The translations under genes and the position numbers were made by a program. This document shows, in pieces, positions 55,894 through 64,000 of a stretch of 64,000 nt of DNA; the stretch's first letter is position 1; each line of letters begins with the position of its first letter. The DNA is from Polynucleobacter sp. 30F-ANTBAC (GTDB lineage: Bacteria > Pseudomonadota > Gammaproteobacteria > Burkholderiales > Burkholderiaceae): the NCBI RefSeq assembly GCF_018882385.1, contig NZ_JACVON010000002.1, positions 124,001 through 188,000 of the forward strand, given 5' to 3'. A model generated the notes under the pieces. The model did not search any database. It was not told where the DNA came from and saw nothing but the letters and a program-made list of their open reading frames with translations.

Positions 55894-56754
55894 ATGTCTT
55901 CCAGTGTTTCAAAAGCCCCTTATTACTATGTGCCGGCTCCAACACGTCATCCAATCGTTACTAGCTTAGGTTTGCTAGCATTTGGTTGGGGTGCTTCGTT
56001 GTGGGTTAACGGCAGTACGCCAGGCATGATTTTGTGTCTTGCTGGTATTGCATGGACGATTGCCTCTTTATATATCTGGTTCGGTGATGCTATTGGTGAA
56101 TCAGAGAGCGGTATGAATAGCGTGAACGTAGACGTTTCTTACAGATGGTCTATGGCTTGGTTTATCTTCTCAGAAATCATGTTCTTTGGAGCTTTCTTCT
56201 CAGCACTTTTCTATGCAAGAAGTATTGCTATGCCATGGTTAGGTGATATTGATAATAAATTATTATGGCCTGACTTTGCTGCTACTTGGCCTCATGCAGG
56301 CCCAAGCGGCTTGGTTGAAAGCTTTAGAACAATGGGCCCATGGCCAATCCCAACAATCAATACGGCATTGTTATTGGCTTCTGGCTTAACAGTGACTTGG
56401 GCTCATCACGCTATGCGTGAAGGTCATCGTAAGCAAGTAATTCAAGGTTTGGCTGCTACAGTTGCTTTGGGTGCCATTTTTATGTGCTTCCAGGTATATG
56501 AGTACATCCATGCTTATAGCGACTTAAACTTAAAGTTAAGCTCAGGCGTGTATGGCTCAACTTTCTACATGTTGACTGGTTTCCATGGCTTCCACGTTAC
56601 GATGGGCGCTATCATGCTAGCGGTCGTTTTAGTTCGTGTTATTAAGGGTCACTTCACACCTGAGAATCACTTTGCTTTTGAAGGTGCTGCTTGGTATTGG
56701 CACTTTGTAGACGTTGTGTGGCTAGGTTTATATATCGTGGTTTATTGGATGTAA
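55894..56754 (+). CDS. coxC: cytochrome c oxidase subunit III
   Basis: The 286-residue protein has seven membrane helices and family motifs SEIMFFGAFFSALFYAR, GPWPIPTINTALLLASG and FHGFHVTMGAIMLA, ending FVDVVWLGLYIVVYWM. ATG 55894 is chosen because AGGAGAG lies at 55882-55888; a GTG at 55888 falls inside that site. It is followed by a strong terminator. Confidence 0.96.
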   Translation: MSSSVSKAPYYYVPAPTRHPIVTSLGLLAFGWGASLWVNGSTPGMILCLAGIAWTIASLYIWFGDAIGESESGMNSVNVDVSYRWSMAWFIFSEIMFFGAFFSALFYARSIAMPWLGDIDNKLLWPDFAATWPHAGPSGLVESFRTMGPWPIPTINTALLLASGLTVTWAHHAMREGHRKQVIQGLAATVALGAIFMCFQVYEYIHAYSDLNLKLSSGVYGSTFYMLTGFHGFHVTMGAIMLAVVLVRVIKGHFTPENHFAFEGAAWYWHFVDVVWLGLYIVVYWM

Positions 56755-56768
56755 ATTCCAAGGACATT

Positions 56769-56796
56769 AAAAAACGCCGCTGTTGCGGCGTTTTTT
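56769..56796. terminator. rho-independent terminator after coxC
   Basis: AAAAAACGCCGC pairs with GCGGCGTTTTTT around TGTT. The symmetric A and T runs make it bidirectional, so it may also end the DUF2909-type gene at 56847-57056. Confidence 0.92.
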
Positions 56797-56846
56797 AATT
56801 GAGGAATAAGTTGGAAGCAGGTTGGTTATGAGGTACTTGTGTCGAT

Positions 56847-57056
56847 TTAACCGGCAACCCTGATGCCAGTGCTCTGGATATAGCCAAGCGAGTGAGCAAT
56901 CCAAATGCCAATAAATAGGGCAACAGAGAGACCGATCCTGATCATCAGTGAATAAACAGTTTTAGAGCTTTTACCCTTATCTCGCATCATAAAAAAGAGT
57001 GCTGAGCCAAGGCTGCCTAAAATTAATAAAAAAGCTATAGGGATAATCCAATTCAT
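56847..57056 (-). CDS. twin transmembrane helix small protein (DUF2909)
   Basis: The 69-residue protein has two membrane helices (about residues 2-22 and 38-58) with a basic loop, matching the DUF2909/HIG1-like small proteins. It is encoded against the operon, between coxC and surf1, as in other Burkholderiales. ATG 57056 is preferred to upstream starts reaching 57092, which would overlap surf1. A role in oxidase stability is plausible by analogy to HIG1 but unproven. Confidence 0.82.
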   Translation of the reverse strand: MNWIIPIAFLLILGSLGSALFFMMRDKGKSSKTVYSLMIRIGLSVALFIGIWIAHSLGYIQSTGIRVAG

Positions 57057-57080
57057 AGGTATGCATCGTATCATTGCTTT

Positions 57081-57824
57081 ATGTTTAGACAACTAATTTT
57101 ATTGAGACCAGCAGCAACAGTTGCCACCTTGATCGTATGTTTGGCCGGTTTGCGCTTAGGTTTCTGGCAGCTTGAGCGAATGGAGCAGAAGCTTGAGCTT
57201 GCAGCTGAGGTTGTCAAAAAAGAGAATAGCCAGCCACTGTATGCCAATGATAAGAAATGGACTGTGGAAGAAGCCTTGCATCATCGGATGATTGCTAAGG
57301 GAACATATTTGGCGGATAAAACTATTTGGCTAGAAAATAGACCGCATCCCATGGGTAGAGATCCTAAGACTGGTGTAACAGTTGGCTTTTATGTCATGAC
57401 GCCTTTGATGTTGGCAGGTTCTAAGCAGGTTGTATGGGTCAATCGAGGATGGGTTCCAAGAGATGGTTTAGATCTCACAAAATTACCTCAGTTAATCACT
57501 CCAGAGACAGTCATTCAAGTTGAAGGTTTGGTTTTTGAGCATCCAGCCCGCGTTATGAGTATGGGTAATCCTGTTGCTGGAGCAGAAAAAGTAAAAATTC
57601 AGCAAAATCTAGATATTAAAAATCAAGAAGCTTATTTAGGGATCTCTCACCTACCTTTTATATTAAGAGAGATATCTGATGCAAATGATGGCATGTCGCG
57701 TCAGTGGGCTCCTCTAACAACTGGAGTTGAAAAACATCAAGGTTATGCGTTTCAGTGGTTTTCATTAGCGGCGCTTGCCGTAATATTTTGGTTAATAAGT
57801 GGTTTGTTTAGGAAAAAGCTTTGA
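57081..57824 (+). CDS. SURF1 family oxidase assembly protein
   Basis: The 247-residue protein has membrane helices at both ends and a periplasmic beta domain between, as in SURF1. Recognisable parts are LGFWQLERMEQK, WLENRP with following GFYVMTPL, VWVNRGWVPRD, and HQGYAFQWFSLA at the end. SURF1 helps insert heme a into subunit I. The 3' end overlaps the next gene by four bases if that begins at TTG 57821. Confidence 0.92.
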   Translation: MFRQLILLRPAATVATLIVCLAGLRLGFWQLERMEQKLELAAEVVKKENSQPLYANDKKWTVEEALHHRMIAKGTYLADKTIWLENRPHPMGRDPKTGVTVGFYVMTPLMLAGSKQVVWVNRGWVPRDGLDLTKLPQLITPETVIQVEGLVFEHPARVMSMGNPVAGAEKVKIQQNLDIKNQEAYLGISHLPFILREISDANDGMSRQWAPLTTGVEKHQGYAFQWFSLAALAVIFWLISGLFRKKL

Positions 57825-58480
57825 TAGAAAATAAAAATATGGATCCATTAATTCCAGCTGCTGGAGGTAAGAAAATTGATGCTGCGACCAAGAGAGGTCG
57901 CATACAGATGATTCTTTTGCTGCTCATTTGTGCATCACCCGTTATTGCATCTTATTTTACTTTTTATGTGATTAAGCCCCAAGGTGGTAAGACCAATATT
58001 GGTCAACTCATTACGCCAGTACAAACTTTGCCCGCCAATATTATTGAGCCAAGCCTTCAAGGAAAATGGACTTTATTGCTTGCAAGGCCCGCAGCTAGTT
58101 GCCAAAAAGCAGATGACGAGTGCGTTTCATTACTTTATTTAATGAGGCAGGTTCGAATTTCAATGGGTAAAGAGAGCCAAAGGGTTCAGTTGGTCTGGTT
58201 AGTGACAGATCAGGCACCTCTTCATCCTGAGATTGAAAAAGCTTACAGTATGGAATCAGCCGGGTTTAGAGTTATCAGAATGCCAAAAGACCCGTTAAAG
58301 AGTGAGCAGCTAAATCAATGGATCAATCTGGACAGTGCTGGCTCTGCGATTCAATTGCTAGACCCTTATGCTGACAAAATGATGCGCTTTGATACAAGTA
58401 AAGGTGCCCCTGACTTTAAGAAATTTTCGAAAGATTTAGAAAAGCTTTTGAAGTGGAATGTTGTCGGTAAGGTGAACTAA
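57821..58480 (+). CDS. membrane-anchored protein between surf1 and ctaA
   Basis: The 219-residue protein has one transmembrane helix (about residues 30-50) and a periplasmic domain of thioredoxin-like character (LQGKWTLLLARPAASCQKADDEC, FRVIRMPKDPL, QLLDPYADKMMRF). It lacks a CxxC pair in the usual place, having C93 and C99 instead, so a Sco-like redox role is uncertain. The start may be TTG 57821 (coupled) or ATG 57839. It is conserved in this operon position in related bacteria. Confidence 0.75.
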   Translation: MIENKNMDPLIPAAGGKKIDAATKRGRIQMILLLLICASPVIASYFTFYVIKPQGGKTNIGQLITPVQTLPANIIEPSLQGKWTLLLARPAASCQKADDECVSLLYLMRQVRISMGKESQRVQLVWLVTDQAPLHPEIEKAYSMESAGFRVIRMPKDPLKSEQLNQWINLDSAGSAIQLLDPYADKMMRFDTSKGAPDFKKFSKDLEKLLKWNVVGKVN

Positions 58481-58482
58481 TC

Positions 58483-59601
58483 ATGTCTCTTATTGCATGG
58501 GTTCAACTCTTTTTGATTGGTATGGCAATTGGCGGTTTATTGCTGCTAGTCTTATGGTGGCGTCATCGATCTTTTACTTTTCATCGATTGGTTTTATTAA
58601 CTGTATTTTTCACATTTGATTTAATTTTATTTGGTGCTTTCACTCGGTTAACCGACTCTGGTTTAGGGTGTCCTGATTGGCCGGGATGTTATGGTTCATC
58701 TAATCCACTTGCCGCCATGGCGCATATTCGTGAAGCAGAAGCTTTAATGCCAACAGGGCCTGTGACTGTCAGTAAAGCTTGGATTGAAATGCTTCATCGT
58801 TACTTTGCAATGGGTGTGGGTTTTCTAATTATTATTATGGTTGTTTGGTCTTGGACTAAGCGCCAGCTCATGGGTAATAAAATTGCTATCGTTTCAACAG
58901 CTATTTTATTTTTAGTTTGTGTTCAAGGGGCTTTCGGCGCATGGACTGTCACACTTAAGTTGCAGCCGCTGATCGTGTCAATACATTTGATGTTGGGATT
59001 AGGTTTATTAGCTTCGCTATCTTATTTATCAAATCTGACTGCAAGACTTGATTGCTCCTTTAACGAGTCTCAGTATTTAACTAAACAAACTCAGCAGGGC
59101 AGAAGGTGGGTTTGGTTGGCTTTAACGGTATTAGTTGTGCAGATATTTTTAGGGGCATGGGTGAGTACAAATTATGCTGTTCTAGCCTGTGATGACTTTC
59201 CGCTTTGCCATGGCCAGTTAATGCCTGCAATGAACTTTCAAGAGGGCTTTGTTTTTTGGAGAGAGTTAGGTAAGGCAGCAGATGGTGATCACCTCACTAT
59301 TGAAGCCTTAAGAGCCATTCACTGGACTCATCGAGCAGGTGCCATCGTTGCACTCGCCATTTTATTGTGGGTGGGCTTTAAGAATTTAAAAACAGCCATG
59401 ATTGTAGGTAGCCCTGCATTAAGACGATGGTCTTTTGCTTTACTGGGTTTGGCTCTTCTACAATTAATAACTGGCATGAGTAATATCATTTTGGATTGGC
59501 CATTGATGGCAGCACTTTTGCATACAGGCGGTGCAGCAGGTCTAGTGGTTGTTCTAGTTCGATTATTGACTCTGCGTTACGAGGAGTTCCAGCGTGTCTA
59601 A
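58483..59601 (+). CDS. ctaA: heme A synthase
   Basis: The 372-residue membrane protein oxidises heme O to heme A. Eight helices are visible, with [22 protein letters not shown] and the paired histidines of [31 protein letters not shown] and LLHTGGA. The cysteine pair in the first and second periplasmic loops ([18 protein letters not shown]) is present. It overlaps ctaB by eight bases. Confidence 0.94.
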   Translation: MSLIAWVQLFLIGMAIGGLLLLVLWWRHRSFTFHRLVLLTVFFTFDLILFGAFTRLTDSGLGCPDWPGCYGSSNPLAAMAHIREAEALMPTGPVTVSKAWIEMLHRYFAMGVGFLIIIMVVWSWTKRQLMGNKIAIVSTAILFLVCVQGAFGAWTVTLKLQPLIVSIHLMLGLGLLASLSYLSNLTARLDCSFNESQYLTKQTQQGRRWVWLALTVLVVQIFLGAWVSTNYAVLACDDFPLCHGQLMPAMNFQEGFVFWRELGKAADGDHLTIEALRAIHWTHRAGAIVALAILLWVGFKNLKTAMIVGSPALRRWSFALLGLALLQLITGMSNIILDWPLMAALLHTGGAAGLVVVLVRLLTLRYEEFQRV

Positions 59602-60475
59602 ACAAGAGCTTCAAACCATGCCAAGATGGCGCCAGTATTGGGCATTAACCAAGCCACGAGTTACGCAGTTAGCCGTTTTCTGTGCAATTATTGGCATGTT
59701 CTTAGCGACACCTGGCATGGTGCCATGGAGGGTTCTGATCGGAGGCTCGATTGGTATTTGGTTGTTGGCAGGAGCAGCATTTGCGGTCAATTGTTTGGTT
59801 GAGCAAAAAGTGGATGCCAAGATGCGCAGAACAGCTTGGCGTCCTTCCGCAACTGGCGAACTGACTGATTTGCAAATTATCATTTTTGCGCTTGTTATTG
59901 GTTCCCTGGGAATGGCATTGCTCTGGTTTTTTGCAAACCCTTTAACCATGTGGGCAACTGCTGCGACATTCATTGGTTATGCGATTATTTACACGCTTTT
60001 GTTAAAGCCTGCGACGCCTCAAAATATTGTTATTGGTGGGTTGTCCGGAGCAATGCCCCCTGCTTTAGGATGGGCAGCGGTATCCAATAGTTTTCCAGCG
60101 GAAGCTTGGTTGCTGGTTCTAATTATTTTTACTTGGACGCCACCGCACTTTTGGGCTTTAGCGCTATATCGTCGAGAAGACTATAAGCAGTCAGGTTTGC
60201 CTATGTTGCCGGTGACCCATGGTGAACGCTTTACGTTGTTGCATATCCTTTTGTACACGCTGATTCTAATAGCTGCAACGATTCTGCCATTTATTTATCA
60301 AATGAGTGGTTACTTTTATTTAGTTAGCGCCTTGATTTTAGGATTTATGTTCTTAGCCTATGCCATAGCTTTATATAAAAATTACAGTGATGAGTTAGCT
60401 AAGAAAACTTTTAGATTCTCTATCATTTATTTGTCGCTATTATTTGCGGCCTTATTAATTGACCATTATTTATAA
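59594..60475 (+). CDS. ctaB: protoheme IX farnesyltransferase
   Basis: The 293-residue UbiA-family enzyme converts heme B to heme O. The prenyl diphosphate motif is in [15 protein letters not shown] and the second in [12 protein letters not shown]. Nine membrane helices are predicted. The GTG start at 59594 has GAGGAG about eight bases upstream and overlaps ctaA. It should work in sequence with CtaA. Confidence 0.95.
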   Translation: MSKQELQTMPRWRQYWALTKPRVTQLAVFCAIIGMFLATPGMVPWRVLIGGSIGIWLLAGAAFAVNCLVEQKVDAKMRRTAWRPSATGELTDLQIIIFALVIGSLGMALLWFFANPLTMWATAATFIGYAIIYTLLLKPATPQNIVIGGLSGAMPPALGWAAVSNSFPAEAWLLVLIIFTWTPPHFWALALYRREDYKQSGLPMLPVTHGERFTLLHILLYTLILIAATILPFIYQMSGYFYLVSALILGFMFLAYAIALYKNYSDELAKKTFRFSIIYLSLLFAALLIDHYL

Positions 60476-60477
60476 AT

Positions 60478-61083
60478 ATGAAATCACTATCTTTTTCAAG
60501 AGTTGCTAAAACACTGGCTACTTTATGTTTGGCAACTATTCTTGCTGCATGTTCTGATGGTGCGATTAAATTCAATAATGTGGACATTACTGGTAGTAAA
60601 GCATTTGGCACAGATTTCAAATTAGTTGATCATCATGGCCAACAAAGGCAGCTGTCTGACTTTAAGGGTAAGTTGTTGGTGATGTTCTTTGGCTATACGC
60701 AATGCCCAGATGTCTGCCCAACAACCATGACTGAAATGCAGGGTGTTATGAGCTTGCTTGGCGAAGATGCTAGTCGTGTACAAGTAGTTTTTGTGACTGT
60801 TGATCCGGAACGAGATACTCAAGAATTGTTATCTCAATATGTCCCATCATTTGACTCAAGATTCCTTGGTATGAGACCAGCTAGTGCCGCAGACTTAGAG
60901 AAAGTAACGAAAGACTTTAAAGTTTTTTATAGCAAAGTTCCAGGAAAGTCTGCAACTAGCTACACGATTGATCACACGGCAGGTAGCTATGTTTTTGATA
61001 CCAAAGGAACGTTGCGCTTATTCTTGAAGCACCAACAGGGCCCTAAGCCTATTGCTGAAGACTTGGCTAAATTATTGAAGTAA
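60478..61083 (+). CDS. SCO1/SenC copper-delivery protein
   Basis: The 201-residue protein has a lipoprotein-type signal (TILAAC) and a thioredoxin-like SCO domain. The copper ligands are CPDVCP in GYTQCPDVCPTTM and the distal His in YTIDHTAGSYV. SCO proteins metallate CuA of subunit II. It starts two bases after ctaB and closes the oxidase operon. Confidence 0.93.
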   Translation: MKSLSFSRVAKTLATLCLATILAACSDGAIKFNNVDITGSKAFGTDFKLVDHHGQQRQLSDFKGKLLVMFFGYTQCPDVCPTTMTEMQGVMSLLGEDASRVQVVFVTVDPERDTQELLSQYVPSFDSRFLGMRPASAADLEKVTKDFKVFYSKVPGKSATSYTIDHTAGSYVFDTKGTLRLFLKHQQGPKPIAEDLAKLLK

Positions 61084-61092
61084 TGTGGGGCG

Positions 61093-61110
61093 CTTGGGCT
61101 TTAGCCCAAG
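61093..61110. terminator. hairpin between sco and rpoH
   Basis: CTTGGGC (61093-61099) is inverted as GCCCAAG (61104-61110) around a four-base loop. There is no T run on either side, so it may mark convergent transcript ends without being a classical terminator. Confidence 0.5.
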
Positions 61111-61122
61111 TTGTTGGATGGA

Positions 61123-61986
61123 TTAATTAGTAAGAGCTAATTTCATCTTTTTAAGTGCAGCAGCTTCAATTTGTCGAATGCGTTCTGCAGACACATTCAG
61201 CTCAGCGGCTAACTCGTGCAAGGTGCTTGCGCCAGATCCATCATCTGAAACATTTAACCAGCGTGCCGAAATAATTTTTCTGCTTCGCTCATCAAGGGTC
61301 GCAAGTGCTCTTTCAATGCCGGGGCCTTGAAGTTCATCTTGTGCTTCTTTGGCTAATACTTGCGATGGCTCGTATCGATCATCGGATAGCCAGTTAATGG
61401 GTGCGAAACTATCCTCATCAGAGGTGTCGTGAGCCTCAATGGCCATGTCGCCACCAGCAAGACGCTTTTCCATTTCCCGAACATCTTCTTGGCGAACATC
61501 TAAGGCCGTAGCAAGATGTTTAATTTCATTTGGAGATAGAGCATTTAAGCTTGGCTTGTTACTTCTCAAATTAAAGAAAAGCTTTCTGTGGGCTTTAGTT
61601 GTAGCAATCTTTACCATTCTCCAATTTTTGAGAATGTATTCATGAATCTCAGCTTTAATCCAGTGAATGGAATAAGTTACTAAACGTGTGCCTTGCTCAG
61701 GATCGTAACGTTTCACAGCCTTCATCAGGCCAATATTGCCTTCTTGAATCAAATCAGCATGAGGCAAGCCATAGCCTAGATATTGGCGTGCTATTGAAAC
61801 AACCAATCTCAAGTGAGACATCACCAAAGTTTTGGCGGCATCTAAATTTTCAAGATCTCGAAATTCGCGGGCAAGACGTACCTCTTCCGCTGCGCTCAGC
61901 ATTGGAAGTCGATTAACACTAGAAATATAGGCATCTAGGCTGCCCACATTTAACTGTGTTGGAATCATGGCATTTATGTTTGTCAT
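61123..61986 (-). CDS. rpoH: RNA polymerase sigma-32 factor
   Basis: The 287-residue heat-shock sigma factor contains region 2 (AKTLVMSHLRLVVSIARQYLGYGLPHADLIQEGNIGLMKAVKRYDPEQG), the RpoH-box region and the region 4 helix-turn-helix (LHELAAELNVSAERIRQIEAAALKKMK). The start at 61986 has no clear ribosome site; ATG 61968 is an alternative. A perfect CIRCE element spans 61996-62022 just upstream, so HrcA probably controls it. Confidence 0.96.
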   Translation of the reverse strand: MTNINAMIPTQLNVGSLDAYISSVNRLPMLSAAEEVRLAREFRDLENLDAAKTLVMSHLRLVVSIARQYLGYGLPHADLIQEGNIGLMKAVKRYDPEQGTRLVTYSIHWIKAEIHEYILKNWRMVKIATTKAHRKLFFNLRSNKPSLNALSPNEIKHLATALDVRQEDVREMEKRLAGGDMAIEAHDTSDEDSFAPINWLSDDRYEPSQVLAKEAQDELQGPGIERALATLDERSRKIISARWLNVSDDGSGASTLHELAAELNVSAERIRQIEAAALKKMKLALTN

Positions 61987-61995
61987 AGATATATA

Positions 61996-62022
61996 TTAGC
62001 ACTCATCCGTTTAGAGTGCTAA
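61996..62022. promoter_or_regulatory. CIRCE element (HrcA operator) upstream of rpoH
   Basis: TTAGCACTC-N9-GAGTGCTAA is an exact match to the CIRCE consensus. On the minus strand a TATAAT -10 lies at 62032-62027, five bases upstream of it, so a bound HrcA would cover the transcription start of rpoH. Confidence 0.93.
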
Positions 62023-62026
62023 TCCC

Positions 62027-62032
62027 ATTATA
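62027..62032 (-). promoter_or_regulatory. -10 element of the rpoH promoter
   Basis: The minus strand reads TATAAT here, preceded by TTTG-rich sequence and only a poor -35 (TAAAAC near 62055-62050). It is directly followed by CIRCE, which lies between it and the rpoH start. Confidence 0.55.
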
Positions 62033-62060
62033 AACCCATGATTTATATGGTTTTAAATTT

Positions 62061-62951
62061 TTATGGAATCAATGATTTGGCGAAATCAGCTGCGTTAAAA
62101 GGCTTTAAATCAGATAGCTGTTCGCCAAGGCCTATAGCTAGAACGCTAGGTGTGTTTTCAGGAATTTCCTCAGCAATAGCGCATAGGATGCCACCTTTTG
62201 CTGTGCCATCAAGCTTGGTCACAATAATGGCAGATAAGCCCAAGGCTTCATGAAAGGCTTTGACTTGAGAGAGTCCGTTTTGACCCGTGTTACCATCAAT
62301 TACAAGCACAGTTTCATGTGGAGCATCTGGTTGGGCTTTGGTGATGACTCGTTTCACCTTTTTAAGCTCATCCATGAGGTGGGCTTGGGTGGAAAGTCTG
62401 CCAGCTGTATCGATGATCACGACATCCATTTGGCGTGAAAGCCCAGCTTGAACTGCATCATGAGCCACAGCGCCCGCATCACCACTTTCTTGGGTGATAA
62501 CAGCCACTTGGTTCTTCTCGCCCCAGGCCATTAACTGTTCACGAGCTGCCGCACGAAAGGTATCTCCGGCCCCAAGAAGAACTTGTTTGCCTTGACCTTG
62601 AAAAAGGTGGCATATTTTGCCAATACTCGTTGTTTTGCCTGCGCCGTTAACCCCCACAATCAACCACACAGCAGGAACAGTTGTTTTATGTAAAACTGTA
62701 GAGAGTGGGTTGGATGGTCGTTCAAGCTTAGAAAGAAGATCTTCAACCAGTTTTGCAAGAATGACTTTCAGGTCTTCAACCGATTCAGTTTTTTGCTTTT
62801 TAGCCTCAATCCTTAATTCTTTGATTAGCTTTTGCGTGGCATTCATACCAACATCCCCCAAAAGAAGAGCTTCTTCTAGGGATTCATACCATTCTTCATC
62901 AACTTTTTGCCAAGAGAATAAGCTTGATAGGGTTTTACGTAATCCGAACAT
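62061..62951 (-). CDS. ftsY: signal recognition particle receptor FtsY
   Basis: The 296-residue GTPase docks SRP-ribosome complexes at the membrane. The NG domain is complete: GVNGAGKTTSIGKI (P loop), DTFRAAAREQL, DTAGRL and TKLDGTAKGG, ending GEQLSDLKPFNAADFAKSL. The acidic A domain of E. coli FtsY is absent, as is usual in small betaproteobacterial forms. It lies upstream of rpoH on the same strand, with the rpoH promoter and CIRCE between. Confidence 0.96.
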   Translation of the reverse strand: MFGLRKTLSSLFSWQKVDEEWYESLEEALLLGDVGMNATQKLIKELRIEAKKQKTESVEDLKVILAKLVEDLLSKLERPSNPLSTVLHKTTVPAVWLIVGVNGAGKTTSIGKICHLFQGQGKQVLLGAGDTFRAAAREQLMAWGEKNQVAVITQESGDAGAVAHDAVQAGLSRQMDVVIIDTAGRLSTQAHLMDELKKVKRVITKAQPDAPHETVLVIDGNTGQNGLSQVKAFHEALGLSAIIVTKLDGTAKGGILCAIAEEIPENTPSVLAIGLGEQLSDLKPFNAADFAKSLIP

Positions 62952-62972
62952 GACCGATACAATTAAATAATT

Positions 62973-64000
62973 ATGAACATATTAACAACCCTGACGACCC
63001 GACTCCCATTTTTTTTAGTGGCAGCGATGGTTGCTATTAGCTTTCCAGTCTTTGCGCAAAAACAAAAACAGCAGGACACTCATGAGTATCAACTCAAAAA
63101 TGGTCTGAAAATCATCGTTAAAGAGGATCATCGAGCACCAACAATTGCCCACATGGTTTGGTATAGAGCTGGTTCAATCGATGAGGTTAACGGCAAGACC
63201 GGCGTTGCACATGTGTTGGAGCACATGATGTTTAAAGGCACTAAAAATCTCAAGCCTGGTGAATTTTCTAAAAAGGTAGCTGAAGTGGGTGGAAGAGATA
63301 ACGCGTTCACAAGCAAAGATTTCACTGCATATTTTCAACAAATAGAAAAAAGTCATTTATCTAAGATGATGGCTCTTGAAGCAGATCGAATGGCTAATCT
63401 TCGAATTTCACCAGAAGAGTTTGCAAAAGAAATCCAAGTGGTAATGGAGGAGCGTCGATTAAGAACGGATGATAACTCTCATGCTGTTGTATATGAGCAA
63501 TTAATGGCAGCCGCTTACGCTAATTCACCCTATAGAAATCCCATTATTGGCTGGATGGATGATTTAAAAAATCTAAGCTACCAAGATGCGCTTGATTGGT
63601 ACCAAGCCTGGTATGCACCAAACAATGCTGTTTTGATTGTGGTTGGAGATGTGGTGCCTAGCGAGGTTTTGGCATTAGCTCAAAAATATTATGGCAATAT
63701 TGCAGCAAAAAAAATTCCAGAGCGTAAGCCTCAAATTGAAATTCCACAAATTGGATTCAAAAAGATTAACGTCAAGGTTCCAGCAGAAAATTCAGATATC
63801 CATATGGCTTGGAAGGCTCCTAAACTAGGCTCTCAAGACCTTGATTATGTCGAGCCATATGCCCTCAGCGTCTTGTCAGCCATATTGGATGGCCACTCTA
63901 ATTCCAGATTAAATAGAAGTTTGGTAAGAGATCAGAGAATGGCTAATAGCGTTAGCTCCTCCTATGACTTAAAGGGTCGGGGTCCTCAGTTATTCTCAAT
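62973..64000 (+). CDS. M16 family zinc peptidase, truncated by the window edge
   Basis: The frame starts at ATG 62973, divergent from ftsY, and runs off the right edge after about 342 residues. A signal peptide (ending FPVFAQ) is followed by the M16 domain with the inverted zinc motif HVLEH (HxxEH), and the later Glu in EIQVVMEERR. Such proteins are pitrilysin-like periplasmic proteases or PqqF/L-type subunits, often in pairs downstream of ftsY in Burkholderiales. The C-terminal half and any partner are outside the window. Confidence 0.93.
   Translation, partial: MNILTTLTTRLPFFLVAAMVAISFPVFAQKQKQQDTHEYQLKNGLKIIVKEDHRAPTIAHMVWYRAGSIDEVNGKTGVAHVLEHMMFKGTKNLKPGEFSKKVAEVGGRDNAFTSKDFTAYFQQIEKSHLSKMMALEADRMANLRISPEEFAKEIQVVMEERRLRTDDNSHAVVYEQLMAAAYANSPYRNPIIGWMDDLKNLSYQDALDWYQAWYAPNNAVLIVVGDVVPSEVLALAQKYYGNIAAKKIPERKPQIEIPQIGFKKINVKVPAENSDIHMAWKAPKLGSQDLDYVEPYALSVLSAILDGHSNSRLNRSLVRDQRMANSVSSSYDLKGRGPQLFS

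Noticed and set aside
62038-62253. 71-residue plus-strand frame across the ftsY 3' end
   Set aside because: It is antisense to conserved FtsY coding sequence and to the rpoH promoter, and its protein has no recognisable features.

Overview
The window looks like a chromosomal piece of a freshwater betaproteobacterium of the order Burkholderiales, most like Polynucleobacter or a close relative. The reasons are gene order and low-GC coding sequence: a split metH pair, torF-glnK-amtB followed by gshA-gshB and an orphan PTS, a PhaM-type granule protein, and the Burkholderiales order coxB-coxA-small protein-ctaG-DUF2970-coxC-surf1-ctaA-ctaB-sco with rpoH and ftsY next door. The genus is an inference. 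Coding is dense: many genes overlap by 1-14 bases and several convergent pairs overlap at their 3' ends.

Bases 1 to about 7190 are an accessory island. It is visibly more AT-rich than the rest, dominated by unrecognised membrane and secreted proteins, and contains a small serine recombinase (4075-4728) and a large serine integrase (5471-7192). A tight five-gene minus-strand operon (lipoprotein, membrane-anchored J-domain protein, polytopic membrane protein, DUF2167 protein, small membrane protein) faces three plus-strand envelope genes. The left border lies outside the window; the right border is probably close to the integrase 3' end.

Bases 7200-19300 hold housekeeping and scattered genes: an unknown 225-residue protein, a PIN nuclease, a solute-binding protein, carbonic anhydrase, a metallo-hydrolase, PhaM, the two metH halves, argS, a SPOR protein and dsbA.

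Bases 19290-28045 form a light-stress locus. The divergent region 25355-25547 holds two related palindromes. To the right are a B12-binding MerR photoreceptor (LitR/CarH type) and a photolyase-like gene. To the left are a glutathione peroxidase-like gene, folE2, a flavin oxidoreductase, DUF1365, a cyclopropane-fatty-acid-synthase-like gene, an SDR and an NTF2-like protein. A perfect 16-bp inverted repeat lies inside the peroxidase 5' coding region and a nested hairpin follows folE2.

Bases 28064-36782 carry hldE C-type, coaX, birA, vanZ-like, ferredoxin-like, hydrolase, DUF493, lipB, lipA, tlpA-like, lipoprotein and MFS genes. Bases 36836-45600 hold ubiK, then torF-glnK-amtB behind a sigma54 promoter with NtrC-like sites, then gshA-gshB-EIIA-HPr-EI and a moeB/thiF gene. 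Bases 45615-51965 carry ctpA, gpmA, rhodanese, grxC, secB, gpsA, trmL, comF and a BioC-like gene with a degenerate SAM loop.

Bases 52130-61083 are the aa3-type cytochrome c oxidase locus with its heme A and copper assembly genes. The window ends with rpoH behind a perfect CIRCE element, ftsY, and a truncated M16 peptidase gene. No tRNA, rRNA or CRISPR array was seen. Coordinates were read by eye and anchored to reading frames; short sites could be off by a base.
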